NCBI GenBank assembly: GCA_024232355.1
Contig: JAAEPW010000823.1
Coordinates: 1 to 20,561 of the forward strand
DNA from: Chloroflexota bacterium
GTDB taxonomy: Bacteria > Chloroflexota > Anaerolineae > B4-G1
Reading direction: 5' to 3'
DNA length: 20,561 nucleotides
Shown in pieces: positions 1-8,509 of the stretch. A program made the position numbers and the translations under genes. Positions within the stretch are counted from its first letter, which is position 1. Each line of letters starts with the position of its first letter. The notes below the pieces were generated by a model that worked only from the letters and a program-made list of their open reading frames with translations, ran no database searches and was not told the origin of the DNA.

Positions 1-3000
1 GACGGTCCCAAGTCGGAGACGCTGACCTACTACGACGGAGAGGCATATCAAGGACTCACCCTCGGCACGATGACCAAGGGGCTTATCTCGTCGGTGTCAC
101 AAAAGGAAGAAGAGGGAAAAGAAGAGCTCATCTACTCTGCCCGGTCAGACTACGACGAACATGGCAACATCGTCGAAATAATCGACTCCAACGGAAGCAT
201 TGCAAACACCACCTCCCACCGACGGCAATACACCCTCGACTCCCTGGGCCTCAGTGTGACTCGGGTGGAGATTTTGCTCGAGGACAAAGAGGGCGAAGCT
301 TACCGGCTCAGGCAAGACGTGGAATACGAGGAGGTATTCAGAAAGCCGTCCAAGAGCACATCGTGGATGCTCGTAAAAGGCGGCACAGCAGTGTCGGATG
401 CAAATCCCAGCAAGTACCGTTATGACAATCAGGGTCGCACCGTGAAGATCATTCGACCGGGCGATACAGCCGCCGCGCCTTCGATGGAATATGACTATGA
501 TCTGGGAGATCCATCAAGTCGCGTTGTTGTGAATATGCGTTCCGCCGCAGGCGGCGCCGCCGACCTGGAGGAAGTTCGTTGTTTCGATGGGAAGGGCCGG
601 GAGTTCCAGCGCCGCACCAAGCTCAAATCAGGGCTTTACCAGGTAAATGGTTTTGTCACATTTAACAAGCGCGGGGCCCAGGTGCGTCAGTACCAGCCCT
701 ATCAAGGCACGACATCGGCCTGTGACACAGAGCCGCCCAACGACGTGCTCTATACATCGTTTCGCTTTGACGCGGCCCATCGCAACATTCAAACCACAGA
801 CCCGGATGCAGACATCTACGGGGAGGCGTCGGTCTCCCGAACTGTCTATAAACCGCTTACCACGTTGGTATATGACGCAGAGGACAACCTGGCTGACAGC
901 TGGGCCTACAATACTCCAATAGTCTCGCGCACCGACGGTCTTGGGCGTTTGTTGAGTATCGAACGCTACCTGGGCGATATGGACAGCGGCGGCGAGGCGG
1001 CTACGGTAGAGGTACACTACGATACACTGGGTCGCATCTCGGGATTTACCGATCCCATGGGACATCGTCATACACAAACCCTCGATCTGCTCGGGCGGAC
1101 CGTAGCTGTTGACAGCCCCAACACGGGAACGACAACTTACAAACACGATGCCATGGGCAACGTTCTCGAAAGCACTGACGCCAGAGGCGAGACCGTGGTT
1201 TCGGTCTATGACGGAATGAATCGTCTCGTGGCCAACTACAACGCCGCTTCTCCAACCGATACGAGGAGCGAGTGGACATTCGACCAGGCAGAAGATTGCT
1301 CGTCGTGCACAAATGTCGTGGGCAAGGCCGCGCGGACTACCTATCCGTTGGGTGGGGATAGGGGGCTCGGCATCGACGAGGCGGGCTTCGACGCCAAGGG
1401 GCGTTTGATTTACAACGCACGAACCCTGGAGGGGAACAAATTCGAGACCGGTCTGGCATACGACAATGCCAATCGACTGACCAAAACAACCTTCTCTGAC
1501 GGCAATGAGTTCGATTACACCTACGACGCGGCCTCCCGCCTGAACGGTATCGACGGCATTCTCCACCAGATAGACTTCAACGAAAAAGGTCTGCTCTCGG
1601 AAATAACCTTTATCGAAGGGACTAAGAACAAACGCGTATATGACAGCGCCATGCGCCTGTCTTCGATTACATCGACATCTTCGAGCGATACGGTGTTGCA
1701 GGGATTTGAGTTTACTCGCAATCGTCTGGGAGCTGTTCTCAATCTCACCGATACGTCGGACGCGCGGGAAGGCAGACCGACCTTCGATGCCAACTACGCC
1801 TACGACACCTGGAACCGGGTCATCGAGGCGAGTATCGATCCTGGTAAAAGCACTGCAGAAGTGATCAGCCTCACATACGATGTGATGGACAACCTCCTGA
1901 GCAAGACCTCGAGTCTGGGATCGTCCAGTCGTGCCGATGTGGGCGACTACAGCTACGATTTTGCTGACCATCCCAATGCGGTCTCAAAGGCCGGAGACAT
2001 TACATTTGATTACGACGCGTCGGGCAACATGACCGGCCGTGGCGACAAAGACTTAACCTGGGATTACCAGGGTCGTATGACAAATGTCTCATCAGATAAC
2101 GGCAGCCCAGGCGAATTTGTCTACGGTCCAAATCATCAACGTGTGATGAAGCTCGAAGAGGGCGGCGTCACATACTATATTACACCTCAGTTCGAAGTGC
2201 GCGACGGTATCGGTACAGCCTATGCCAAGGTGGGTCGCACCAAGGTCTCACGGTCCCAGACATCGAACCTACAGACAAAGATCTACGGAGACATTGCACC
2301 GCTCGATGCGGCGGACGGCCTAATCACAGCGGCCGATGCTTGGGTGGCCCACGCGGTCGCCGAAGGGATCGTCGAAAAGAGCGGCCTGGCCGATGGGGAT
2401 GGAGGACGATTGCTCCGCGCCGCAGCGCGTCGACTCTTGCTCGAAGAAGGCGACGACCTGGTCTTTTTCCATCACGACCACCTGGGCAGCCTGACCCTGG
2501 CAACCAACGGATTTGCCGAAGTTGTCGGTGAAACCGCCTACTATCCCAGTGGAGAAAAACGGGTTTCCAACGGATATATCGACGAATATGGTTTTACTGG
2601 CCAAGGGCTCGATGCGAGCAGCGGGTTGACCCACTTCGAGTACCGCTACCTGGACACGGGCGTGGGCCGATGGGCCAGTGCGGATCCCGCGTTCCACAAT
2701 GTGACGGGCAAAACCATCCGCCGGCTCGGCGAGTCCACCACTGCCTACGCCTATGTCTCCGGCAACTGGACCAATGTCGTCGATCCTCTCGGGCTGACTG
2801 AAGATGGCAAGGGCGGCGGCGGTAATAAAACAACCGACAATGGCGGCGGCTCGAGCAATAAACAATCTGTGCCCACAAGCTCGAGGGTAAGAACAGCGCG
2901 CAAGAATGCGGTGACGTCAGTCAAGGCCGGCAAAAAGAACGTCATGAATCAGGTGAGCAAGGTCAAAAAGACCAAAGCCGTCAAAGCTGCGACACATTGG

Positions 3001-3495
3001 AAAAAATCAGCCACATCCGGTGCATTCAGCGTGGCTTCCGGAACGGTTCGTGTCGGAGTAGGCATCGTCACCGCCGATGTCGGCGGTATCTTTGACGGCG
3101 CAATCTCAATAGGCTCCGGTATCGTTGGCGTGGCGGGCGCGGCACAAGACCGCAGTCTAAACGTGAACCACGGAGTCAGCGATCTTTCAGGTACCGAGGT
3201 CACACAGTCGAAATTAACCAAGGGGCTCAAGTACACCGGCTGGGCACTTACCGCGGTTGGCGTTGGGCTGACGGTTGCGGCGCTTACCGGTGTAACCCTC
3301 GGTGCCGCTCCTATATGTGTGGCGGCGGTAAGTCTGGCAGTGGCTGCTTTTAAACTTTGGTCTCATCGGCGGGATGTAAAGAATTCCAAGGGCAATCTGC
3401 ACGGTCGACAAAACAGTATTAGTCAATCCGAGTCATCGGCGTCGATTGCCAGTGCTCAGGGATCCGGTGTGTCTTTTGGCTATGACTATGAATAA
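1..3495 (+). CDS. Rhs/YD-repeat protein, 5'-truncated by the window edge (RHS1)
   Basis: Reading frame 1 is open from the first base, and its first codons align with RHS2 from about 14463 (both contain TYYDGEA). The ATG at 70 is therefore internal and the true start lies upstream; if the architecture matches RHS2, roughly 930 residues are missing. The visible 1164 residues hold many YD repeats (for example YDALG/YDAAS-type motifs), then an Rhs core with FFHHDHLGSL (about 2464-2493), a GRWASADPA motif (about 2668) and the core-ending DPLGL at 2782-2796. In known Rhs and TcC proteins such repeats build a cocoon that encloses the C-terminal tail. The 232-residue tail is Gly/Asn/Lys-rich, then has two hydrophobic Gly/Ala/Val stretches (about 3019-3150 and 3235-3360) and a Ser-rich end. 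No nuclease or deaminase motif is visible. The next gene starts 35 bp downstream, suggesting co-transcription. The Rhs identity is firm; the tail's function is unknown. Confidence 0.93.
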   Translation, partial: DGPKSETLTYYDGEAYQGLTLGTMTKGLISSVSQKEEEGKEELIYSARSDYDEHGNIVEIIDSNGSIANTTSHRRQYTLDSLGLSVTRVEILLEDKEGEAYRLRQDVEYEEVFRKPSKSTSWMLVKGGTAVSDANPSKYRYDNQGRTVKIIRPGDTAAAPSMEYDYDLGDPSSRVVVNMRSAAGGAADLEEVRCFDGKGREFQRRTKLKSGLYQVNGFVTFNKRGAQVRQYQPYQGTTSACDTEPPNDVLYTSFRFDAAHRNIQTTDPDADIYGEASVSRTVYKPLTTLVYDAEDNLADSWAYNTPIVSRTDGLGRLLSIERYLGDMDSGGEAATVEVHYDTLGRISGFTDPMGHRHTQTLDLLGRTVAVDSPNTGTTTYKHDAMGNVLESTDARGETVVSVYDGMNRLVANYNAASPTDTRSEWTFDQAEDCSSCTNVVGKAARTTYPLGGDRGLGIDEAGFDAKGRLIYNARTLEGNKFETGLAYDNANRLTKTTFSDGNEFDYTYDAASRLNGIDGILHQIDFNEKGLLSEITFIEGTKNKRVYDSAMRLSSITSTSSSDTVLQGFEFTRNRLGAVLNLTDTSDAREGRPTFDANYAYDTWNRVIEASIDPGKSTAEVISLTYDVMDNLLSKTSSLGSSSRADVGDYSYDFADHPNAVSKAGDITFDYDASGNMTGRGDKDLTWDYQGRMTNVSSDNGSPGEFVYGPNHQRVMKLEEGGVTYYITPQFEVRDGIGTAYAKVGRTKVSRSQTSNLQTKIYGDIAPLDAADGLITAADAWVAHAVAEGIVEKSGLADGDGGRLLRAAARRLLLEEGDDLVFFHHDHLGSLTLATNGFAEVVGETAYYPSGEKRVSNGYIDEYGFTGQGLDASSGLTHFEYRYLDTGVGRWASADPAFHNVTGKTIRRLGESTTAYAYVSGNWTNVVDPLGLTEDGKGGGGNKTTDNGGGSSNKQSVPTSSRVRTARKNAVTSVKAGKKNVMNQVSKVKKTKAVKAATHWKKSATSGAFSVASGTVRVGVGIVTADVGGIFDGAISIGSGIVGVAGAAQDRSLNVNHGVSDLSGTEVTQSKLTKGLKYTGWALTAVGVGLTVAALTGVTLGAAPICVAAVSLAVAAFKLWSHRRDVKNSKGNLHGRQNSISQSESSASIASAQGSGVSFGYDYE

Positions 3496-3516
3496 CAATG
3501 GAACCGCATGACATGG

Positions 3517-3522
3517 AAAGGA
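3517..3522 (+). promoter_or_regulatory. Ribosome binding site that fixes the lipoprotein start
   Basis: AAAGGA lies 8 bases before the ATG at 3531. The earlier in-frame ATGs at 3498 and 3513 have no such site, and both would add a charged extension before the signal peptide. The 3531 start puts MIKVRSILFIF directly at the N-terminus, as expected for a lipoprotein. Confidence 0.6.
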
Positions 3523-3530
3523 TAAGAAAA

Positions 3531-4061
3531 ATGATAAAGGTACGATCAATTCTATTTATCTTCGTACTCGCATCGATTGCGATGGCGGGATGTAAAGATG
3601 GCAAGAAGAGCTCTGCAACCGATGGCGGAATTGGAGACGGGGGAACGGATGGAACAGATGGAACGGATGGGGAGTGCGAAAAGGGCACGGCCAATTGCGC
3701 ATGTAAGGAGGGAGATACGTGCGACGATGGGTTGACCTGCGTGGATGGTATCTGCAAGTCCCAGAGTAGCGACGGACTAAGCATCAGCGATCCTCTGGCC
3801 CGATCCTGCGAAGTGCTTGTAGAGGAAAACGACATCCGGGTAGTCGGCCTAACTAAGGACGAAACTAAAATCAAGGCTACCTTCGTAAGGCAGGCCCCCA
3901 AAGTGGCGATAACCTTCTATGCCCTCAAAGATGCGGCAATAGCCGATGGAACCCTTGGAATTCGGTACACGGGCGGCGGCTCAATGGCAATTAAGAAAAC
4001 CAGCTGCGCCGATGCAAAAGGCAAGATCTTAACCGGCGCTACTGTCACTATTTCCAAGTAG
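3531..4061 (+). CDS. Small Cys-rich lipoprotein of unknown function
   Basis: From the start at 3531 the protein has 176 residues; an upstream ATG at 3498 is possible but lacks a good ribosome binding site. It begins with a signal peptide ending at a lipobox-like AMAGC, so export and lipid anchoring are likely, although Met at -3 is unusual. A Gly/Asp/Thr linker with TDG repeats follows, then a compact module of six cysteines within about 35 residues (CEKGTANCACKEGDTC onward), a type common in myxobacterial secreted proteins. The C-terminal half (about 90-176) contains ARSCEVLVEEN and TFVRQAPKVAITFYAL, which I do not match to a family. It sits 35 bp after RHS1 and 44 bp before the porin. A remnant of its ARSCEVLVEEN region precedes RHS2. 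A partner or immunity role towards the RHS1 tail is conceivable but unsupported. Confidence 0.85.
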   Translation: MIKVRSILFIFVLASIAMAGCKDGKKSSATDGGIGDGGTDGTDGTDGECEKGTANCACKEGDTCDDGLTCVDGICKSQSSDGLSISDPLARSCEVLVEENDIRVVGLTKDETKIKATFVRQAPKVAITFYALKDAAIADGTLGIRYTGGGSMAIKKTSCADAKGKILTGATVTISK

Positions 4062-4105
4062 GTGTTTAGCCAGTTTTTTAATTGCCACCCCACGGAGGTT
4101 AAATA

Positions 4106-5566
4106 ATGAAGGCAATGCTCTGCCGAATGACACTCGTGATTTGCGCGGCTGGAACGCCGCTCTTCTGGCCTACTGAATCAGCAGCCCAGGAAACAGCAGA
4201 GAGCGACACCAAAGATAAAACCGATACATCTGAAGACGCCGAGGTCCGTGAAGCGGAACCTGTTGACACAGCGAGCCCTGCCGAGGACGTCATAAAAACC
4301 GAGGATGAGAAAGTCGAAACAACCGGTGCCGTTGAAGAAGTTACAAGAACCGATGACGAGGAAGCCGAGACTTCAGATGAGCAAGCAACAGATGATGCGG
4401 CAATCGAAGAAACACCGACCGATGGACTCAAAATACTCCAAGGCACCTGGACCAAGAACATCGTCTTTGCAACTGACGATGGCTCCTTCAGATTCCAACC
4501 TCGAGGATGGGTTCAACCCCGTTTCCTGCTGACGCTCAATCCCGAAGCCGAAAATGTGGCCGAGGGCACGGGATTCAGCTTGAAACGGGCAAGGTTCGGG
4601 TTTCAGGCCTGGCTGTTCGATTGGGCTCGTTTCTATCTCGATACAGGATTCGAGAGCGGCACGGGACGCCTCATCGATTACTTTGTCGACGTCGATCCTT
4701 TTGACGGTGTGGCAGTGCTGCGCATCGGGCGCTTTCGCCCCTACGTTGGTCGGCAGTTCATCATGGCGACCACCAAGCTGGCGATGATTGAGTACGCACA
4801 GGCATGGCAAGATGGCGCGCTGGGTCTCAATTTAGGTCGCGATATCGGCGCCGGAATCCACGGGCTAGTGTTCAAAGGGCTCGAATACGGAGTGGGAGTC
4901 TGGAACGGAGAAAACAGATTCGATACGGACGGAAACCTCGACTTCGAAGTGGGAGGTCGAATCGCTGTTCATCCCTTGGCTCTCGCCGGGGTGGGCGATA
5001 CTGTTCTCATAGGAGACGAGTCCGATGCAGGAATTTCAAAACGTCCGGGCCTGGTCATCGGAGCGGCAGCATTCCATGAACGCCGGCACGACCTATCCAT
5101 TGAAGGCGAAGACTCAACGCAACAGTATTATGACAATCAATTCAAACTGGGAATTGATGTCGCCTTCAAGTACATCGGTCTCTCTATCCAAGGAGAGTTC
5201 TTTCTACTCAAAACATGGATCTATGGCGACACCGAGGAAGCGGTCGTGGATATGATCGAGGCAGCCGACAATGAAGTAGCAAGCAACTTGCTCGGCACGG
5301 GAATCGGCACATACCTGCAGGCGGGCTACTTCATACTAACAGAACAACTAGAGGTAATAGGAAGGTTCGACATGGTGGACGAAGACACCGAATTGAGAGG
5401 CCTTCGTTTCTACCCAGCCGTGGGGGCAACCTATTACCTGTTCGGTCACAATCTAAAGGCACAGCTAATGTACCGCCTCGGCGTGGGCACCGGCTACGAA
5501 GAGTCCGATTCTGCCTACATGCCGACCACTCACGACATCTTCCTAATGTTCCAAGCTTCAATATAG
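4106..5566 (+). CDS. Outer-membrane porin, OprO/OprP (phosphate-selective) family-like
   Basis: The 486-residue product starts with a signal peptide probably cleaved after ESAAQ (about residue 28); GGAGG at 4094-4098 sits 7 bases before the ATG. Residues about 29-110 are an acidic Glu/Asp/Thr linker, which is unusual for a porin and may reach into the periplasm. From about residue 113 the pattern is that of OprO/P-type barrels: GTWTKNIVFATDDGSFRFQPRG is split here as GTWTKNIVF and GSFRFQPRGWVQPR, followed by KRARFGFQAW, FYLDTGFE and RIGRFRPYVGRQ. Later alternating strands end with DIFLMFQASI rather than the usual terminal Phe. In known family members the barrel is a trimeric channel for anions; the substrate here cannot be assigned. 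The gene lies inside the lipoprotein/beta-helix operon. Its last 72 bp recur after RHS2. Confidence 0.82.
   Translation: MKAMLCRMTLVICAAGTPLFWPTESAAQETAESDTKDKTDTSEDAEVREAEPVDTASPAEDVIKTEDEKVETTGAVEEVTRTDDEEAETSDEQATDDAAIEETPTDGLKILQGTWTKNIVFATDDGSFRFQPRGWVQPRFLLTLNPEAENVAEGTGFSLKRARFGFQAWLFDWARFYLDTGFESGTGRLIDYFVDVDPFDGVAVLRIGRFRPYVGRQFIMATTKLAMIEYAQAWQDGALGLNLGRDIGAGIHGLVFKGLEYGVGVWNGENRFDTDGNLDFEVGGRIAVHPLALAGVGDTVLIGDESDAGISKRPGLVIGAAAFHERRHDLSIEGEDSTQQYYDNQFKLGIDVAFKYIGLSIQGEFFLLKTWIYGDTEEAVVDMIEAADNEVASNLLGTGIGTYLQAGYFILTEQLEVIGRFDMVDEDTELRGLRFYPAVGATYYLFGHNLKAQLMYRLGVGTGYEESDSAYMPTTHDIFLMFQASI
5495..5566 (+). repeat. Porin 3' end, source copy of the 72-bp duplication
   Basis: These 72 bases encode YEESDSAYMPTTHDIFLMFQ plus the last three residues and the stop. 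They match 17990-18061 at 69 of 72 positions by my count. All three differences fall at third codon positions, so the encoded peptide is identical. Confidence 0.9.
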
Positions 5567-5605
5567 TAGTTACGACGTCTACTTGACTACGGAGGTCAAT
5601 TCAAA

Positions 5606-8458
5606 ATGGACGAACGAAGAACTCATACTTATCTCGGAATAATCGCTGTAGTCGTATTGCTCATCGGCTGCTCCAGCGGCTCAGGTTCTTCAAACAGCGA
5701 CGGTGGTTCGGGGGATATCGATGTCGACACCGGCACCGACACCGGCACCGACACCGGCACCGACACCGGCGATCCCGACAGCTGCACCGACGGCGCCACC
5801 CGCTGTAGCGACATGTGGCTCGAGACCTGTGTGGACAGTCAGTGGGAGCAAACCGAGGACTGCGCCGAAACTGACGGAATCTGCACGGTGGACGAAGGAA
5901 AGGCCAGGTGTTTTGGGGGCAGCGGTGATACCGATATCGATACCGATACGGATACCGACGCTGATACGGACACCGACACGGACGCAGACACCGACACAGA
6001 CGCAGACACCGATACGGATAGCGACACGGACACAGACACCGATACAGACACCGACACAGACACAGACACAGACACCGACACAGACACCGATTCAGATACC
6101 GACACGGACACGGATACGGATACGGATACGAACGAAGATTGTACCAACCACTGGATCGAACCGCCGGACTGCACCATCTGCCCGGACAACGACGAATTGG
6201 GTCACTGGGACGCCAAGCAGGACTGCAACGTCTGTCTCAACAACTGGACCGGCGAAAACTGCGACGAATGTCCGGGCAACTGGGATCCGGACCAAGCATG
6301 CAATGCCTGCCTGGCGGACTACTTCACCATCGATGAAAGTGCTCCCTGTGATGGCATCTTGCGCTATGTAAAACCCGATGCACCCGAGGAGGCCCAGGAC
6401 GGGCTCTCCTGGGAGACCGCATACCGATCATTGGATTATGCGCTTCAAATCACATCAGACATTCTCTTGGCCGATGGTGGTCCGGGCGATGCGGCCATCT
6501 GGATTGCCGCCGGGACCTACTTGCCCACAACGGGAACCGATCGAAATGAAAACTTCACACTGGTCAGCGGACAACACCTGTACGGTGGTTTTGCCGGTAC
6601 CGAGACCGAACTGGACGATCGAAATATAGGCGCAAATCCGTCCATCTTGGACGGTGACATCGGCGTTGCGGATGACGTTTCCGACAACGTCTATCACGTG
6701 GTCACCGGAGCAGACGGCTGCACCCTGGACGGCTTTACAGTGACCGGTGGATACGCCGACGGCAACGGCGACAAAAGCAACGGCGCTGGACTGTTCATCA
6801 ACTCGGCCACCATGACCGTGGCCAACTGCACCATCACGTACAATTTCACGGGAGACGGCGCTGATGGCATGGACAGGTCGGGAGGGGGGCAAGATGGTGA
6901 TGACGGCGACAGCAGCGGCCATGGCGCCGGCATGTTCGCCCGCTCGAGCACCATTACTATCGAGAATTGCACGTTCGAAACCAACGCCACCGGAAAGGGC
7001 GGCAACGGAGGTAAGGGCAAGCTAGACAACAGCGGAGGAGATGGTGGCAGCGGGGGGAGCGGCGGCGCCGTCTATGGCACAACATCTGATATCACCATCG
7101 TTGGTGGTGCGTTTCGCGGCAACATAACTGGACCGGGGGGTACCGGGGGGGATGGTCGCTTTTCTACAGGCAAGGGCGGTGACGGGGGCTCTGGAGGGGC
7201 GATCTACACAAGCGACTCCTCTACCATCGAGATTGTTGAAAATACCCTCTTTCAGGGTAACAGTACTGGTTCGGGCGGCAAGTCAAACGGTGACGGGGAG
7301 CAATCCGGTGGGGCAGGAGGCAAAGGCGGCGATGGGGGCGCTCTGGCCTCAGCCGGAAACACGGTGACGGTCGTCGGAGCAACTTTCGACGGAAATGTAA
7401 CCGGTAATGGCGACGATGGTGCACTCGGCAAACCCGGCTCAACTTCATCCGGATCTGGCGGCGTGGGAGGCAGCGGTGGTGGCATGTGGGTGAATGGCGG
7501 CAGCGTCACGATTCGTAACCCAGTGTTCACAAACAACCAAACCGGCGACGGTGGGGACGCAAGTAATGGGACTACTAGTCTTATGTCCCGCCCAAAGGGC
7601 GGCGCCTCGGGTTCGGGTGGAGGCCTCTACATCAAATCTGCCACAGTATCGATTGTCGGCGGCCAGTTCGTCACCAACAGCATTGGTAACACGGGCGCGG
7701 GTCGATGCCTCGGCACCGCTGCAGGCAGTGGCGGCGGCGCAGCGATAGTCAACTCGTCGTCGGCTGCTGTGCTCAGCTGCTTGTTCAAAGGAAACACCAC
7801 TGGGAACGGAAATGACACGCCAGAGAACTGCAGTTCACCCCCCATGCTGGTTGGGATCGCTGGAAGCGGCGGCTCAGGCGGGGGGCTCTACCTCGAAAAA
7901 AGCGCCCAAGTAGTGGCCAACTGCATCTTCGACGGAAACGTTTGCGGTATCGGCGGTGACGGCGTAACCACATCTGGAAATGGCGGTTCCGGCGGCGGCC
8001 TGTACACCAATGCCAATTCGAGCCCAGCCCTGGCCCAAAACACATTCGTCAACAATCAGACCGGCGAAGGCGGCACCGTCAACGGAAACGACGGCACGGG
8101 AAGCGGACTCTACGTCGGCGCGGCATTGGATGTGACCAACTCTGTCATCTGGGGCAACACCGGTCCCGGTGCGACCACTAGTCAGCAGATCAGCGGATCG
8201 GCCACCCTGACCCACAGCTGCTTGGAAGGGGGCGGCACCGAAAATAACAACGTGACACAGAACCCCCTGCTCGACGAGAACTACGTTCCGGCCTCTGGCT
8301 CCGTCTGCATCAACTCCGGTGACAACGACGCCGTTCCCGCAGATGTCGGCGATGTGGACCAAGATGACAACGTCAGCGAAGACCTCCCCCTCGACTACGC
8401 CGGCAACCTACGAGTGATGAGCGACATTGTGGACATGGGCGCCATCGAAGCAGAGTAA
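5606..8458 (+). CDS. Beta-helix lipoprotein with Thr-Asp linker, copy 1
   Basis: The 950-residue protein has a good site (GGAGG, 5591-5595) and a lipobox LLIGC with the lipidated Cys at residue 22. In order: a DTG linker (about 33-50); a six-Cys module (about 53-104); a Thr-Asp stalk (about 107-175); a Cys/Trp-rich EGF- or laminin-like segment (about 176-250) with NWTGENCDEC; and from about 252 a right-handed beta-helix opening with RYVKPDAPE and DGLSWETAYRSL, then repeated rungs such as TMTVANCTI and TITIENCTF. Very Gly-rich loops separate the rungs. The C-terminus has the DQDDN...DLPLDYAGN and VDMGAIEAE ending seen in such proteins. Known relatives are surface adhesins or polysaccharide-binding proteins; no catalytic residues can be assigned. 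It is 39 bp after the porin and 51 bp before its paralogue, so probably in the same operon. Confidence 0.9.
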   Translation: MDERRTHTYLGIIAVVVLLIGCSSGSGSSNSDGGSGDIDVDTGTDTGTDTGTDTGDPDSCTDGATRCSDMWLETCVDSQWEQTEDCAETDGICTVDEGKARCFGGSGDTDIDTDTDTDADTDTDTDADTDTDADTDTDSDTDTDTDTDTDTDTDTDTDTDTDSDTDTDTDTDTDTNEDCTNHWIEPPDCTICPDNDELGHWDAKQDCNVCLNNWTGENCDECPGNWDPDQACNACLADYFTIDESAPCDGILRYVKPDAPEEAQDGLSWETAYRSLDYALQITSDILLADGGPGDAAIWIAAGTYLPTTGTDRNENFTLVSGQHLYGGFAGTETELDDRNIGANPSILDGDIGVADDVSDNVYHVVTGADGCTLDGFTVTGGYADGNGDKSNGAGLFINSATMTVANCTITYNFTGDGADGMDRSGGGQDGDDGDSSGHGAGMFARSSTITIENCTFETNATGKGGNGGKGKLDNSGGDGGSGGSGGAVYGTTSDITIVGGAFRGNITGPGGTGGDGRFSTGKGGDGGSGGAIYTSDSSTIEIVENTLFQGNSTGSGGKSNGDGEQSGGAGGKGGDGGALASAGNTVTVVGATFDGNVTGNGDDGALGKPGSTSSGSGGVGGSGGGMWVNGGSVTIRNPVFTNNQTGDGGDASNGTTSLMSRPKGGASGSGGGLYIKSATVSIVGGQFVTNSIGNTGAGRCLGTAAGSGGGAAIVNSSSAAVLSCLFKGNTTGNGNDTPENCSSPPMLVGIAGSGGSGGGLYLEKSAQVVANCIFDGNVCGIGGDGVTTSGNGGSGGGLYTNANSSPALAQNTFVNNQTGEGGTVNGNDGTGSGLYVGAALDVTNSVIWGNTGPGATTSQQISGSATLTHSCLEGGGTENNNVTQNPLLDENYVPASGSVCINSGDNDAVPADVGDVDQDDNVSEDLPLDYAGNLRVMSDIVDMGAIEAE
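5925..6132 (+). repeat. Hexanucleotide repeat (GAYACN) coding the Thr-Asp stalk, copy 1
   Basis: About 208 bases of degenerate 6-bp units (GATACC, GACACA, GATACG, GACGCA) encode alternating Asp and Thr/Ala/Ser. Because the unit is two codons, gain or loss of units changes stalk length and keeps the frame. The opposite strand reads as Ser-Val repeats and is not a gene. Confidence 0.9.
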
Positions 8459-8509
8459 CAACGTAAAAAGGGTTAGAAGAGAAACCATTTCCATTGAGGA
8501 AAATTTAAA

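Noticed and set aside
70..72. ATG at 70 as the start of RHS1
   Set aside because: The frame is open to base 1 and the preceding residues align with the middle of RHS2, so this Met is internal.
628..1971. Long open frame on the minus strand inside RHS1
   Set aside because: It is antisense to a clearly conserved YD-repeat protein, and its translation shows no domain. Similar frames at 12336-13766 and 15462-16817 inside RHS2 were rejected for the same reason.
5839..6189. Minus-strand Ser-Val repeat protein
   Set aside because: It is simply the complement of the hexanucleotide array coding the Thr-Asp stalk; the same holds at 8563-8955 and 18433-18861.
5703..6371. Plus-strand Pro/Thr repeat frame overlapping the first beta-helix gene
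   Set aside because: It is a frame-shifted reading of the Thr-Asp repeat without a ribosome binding site.
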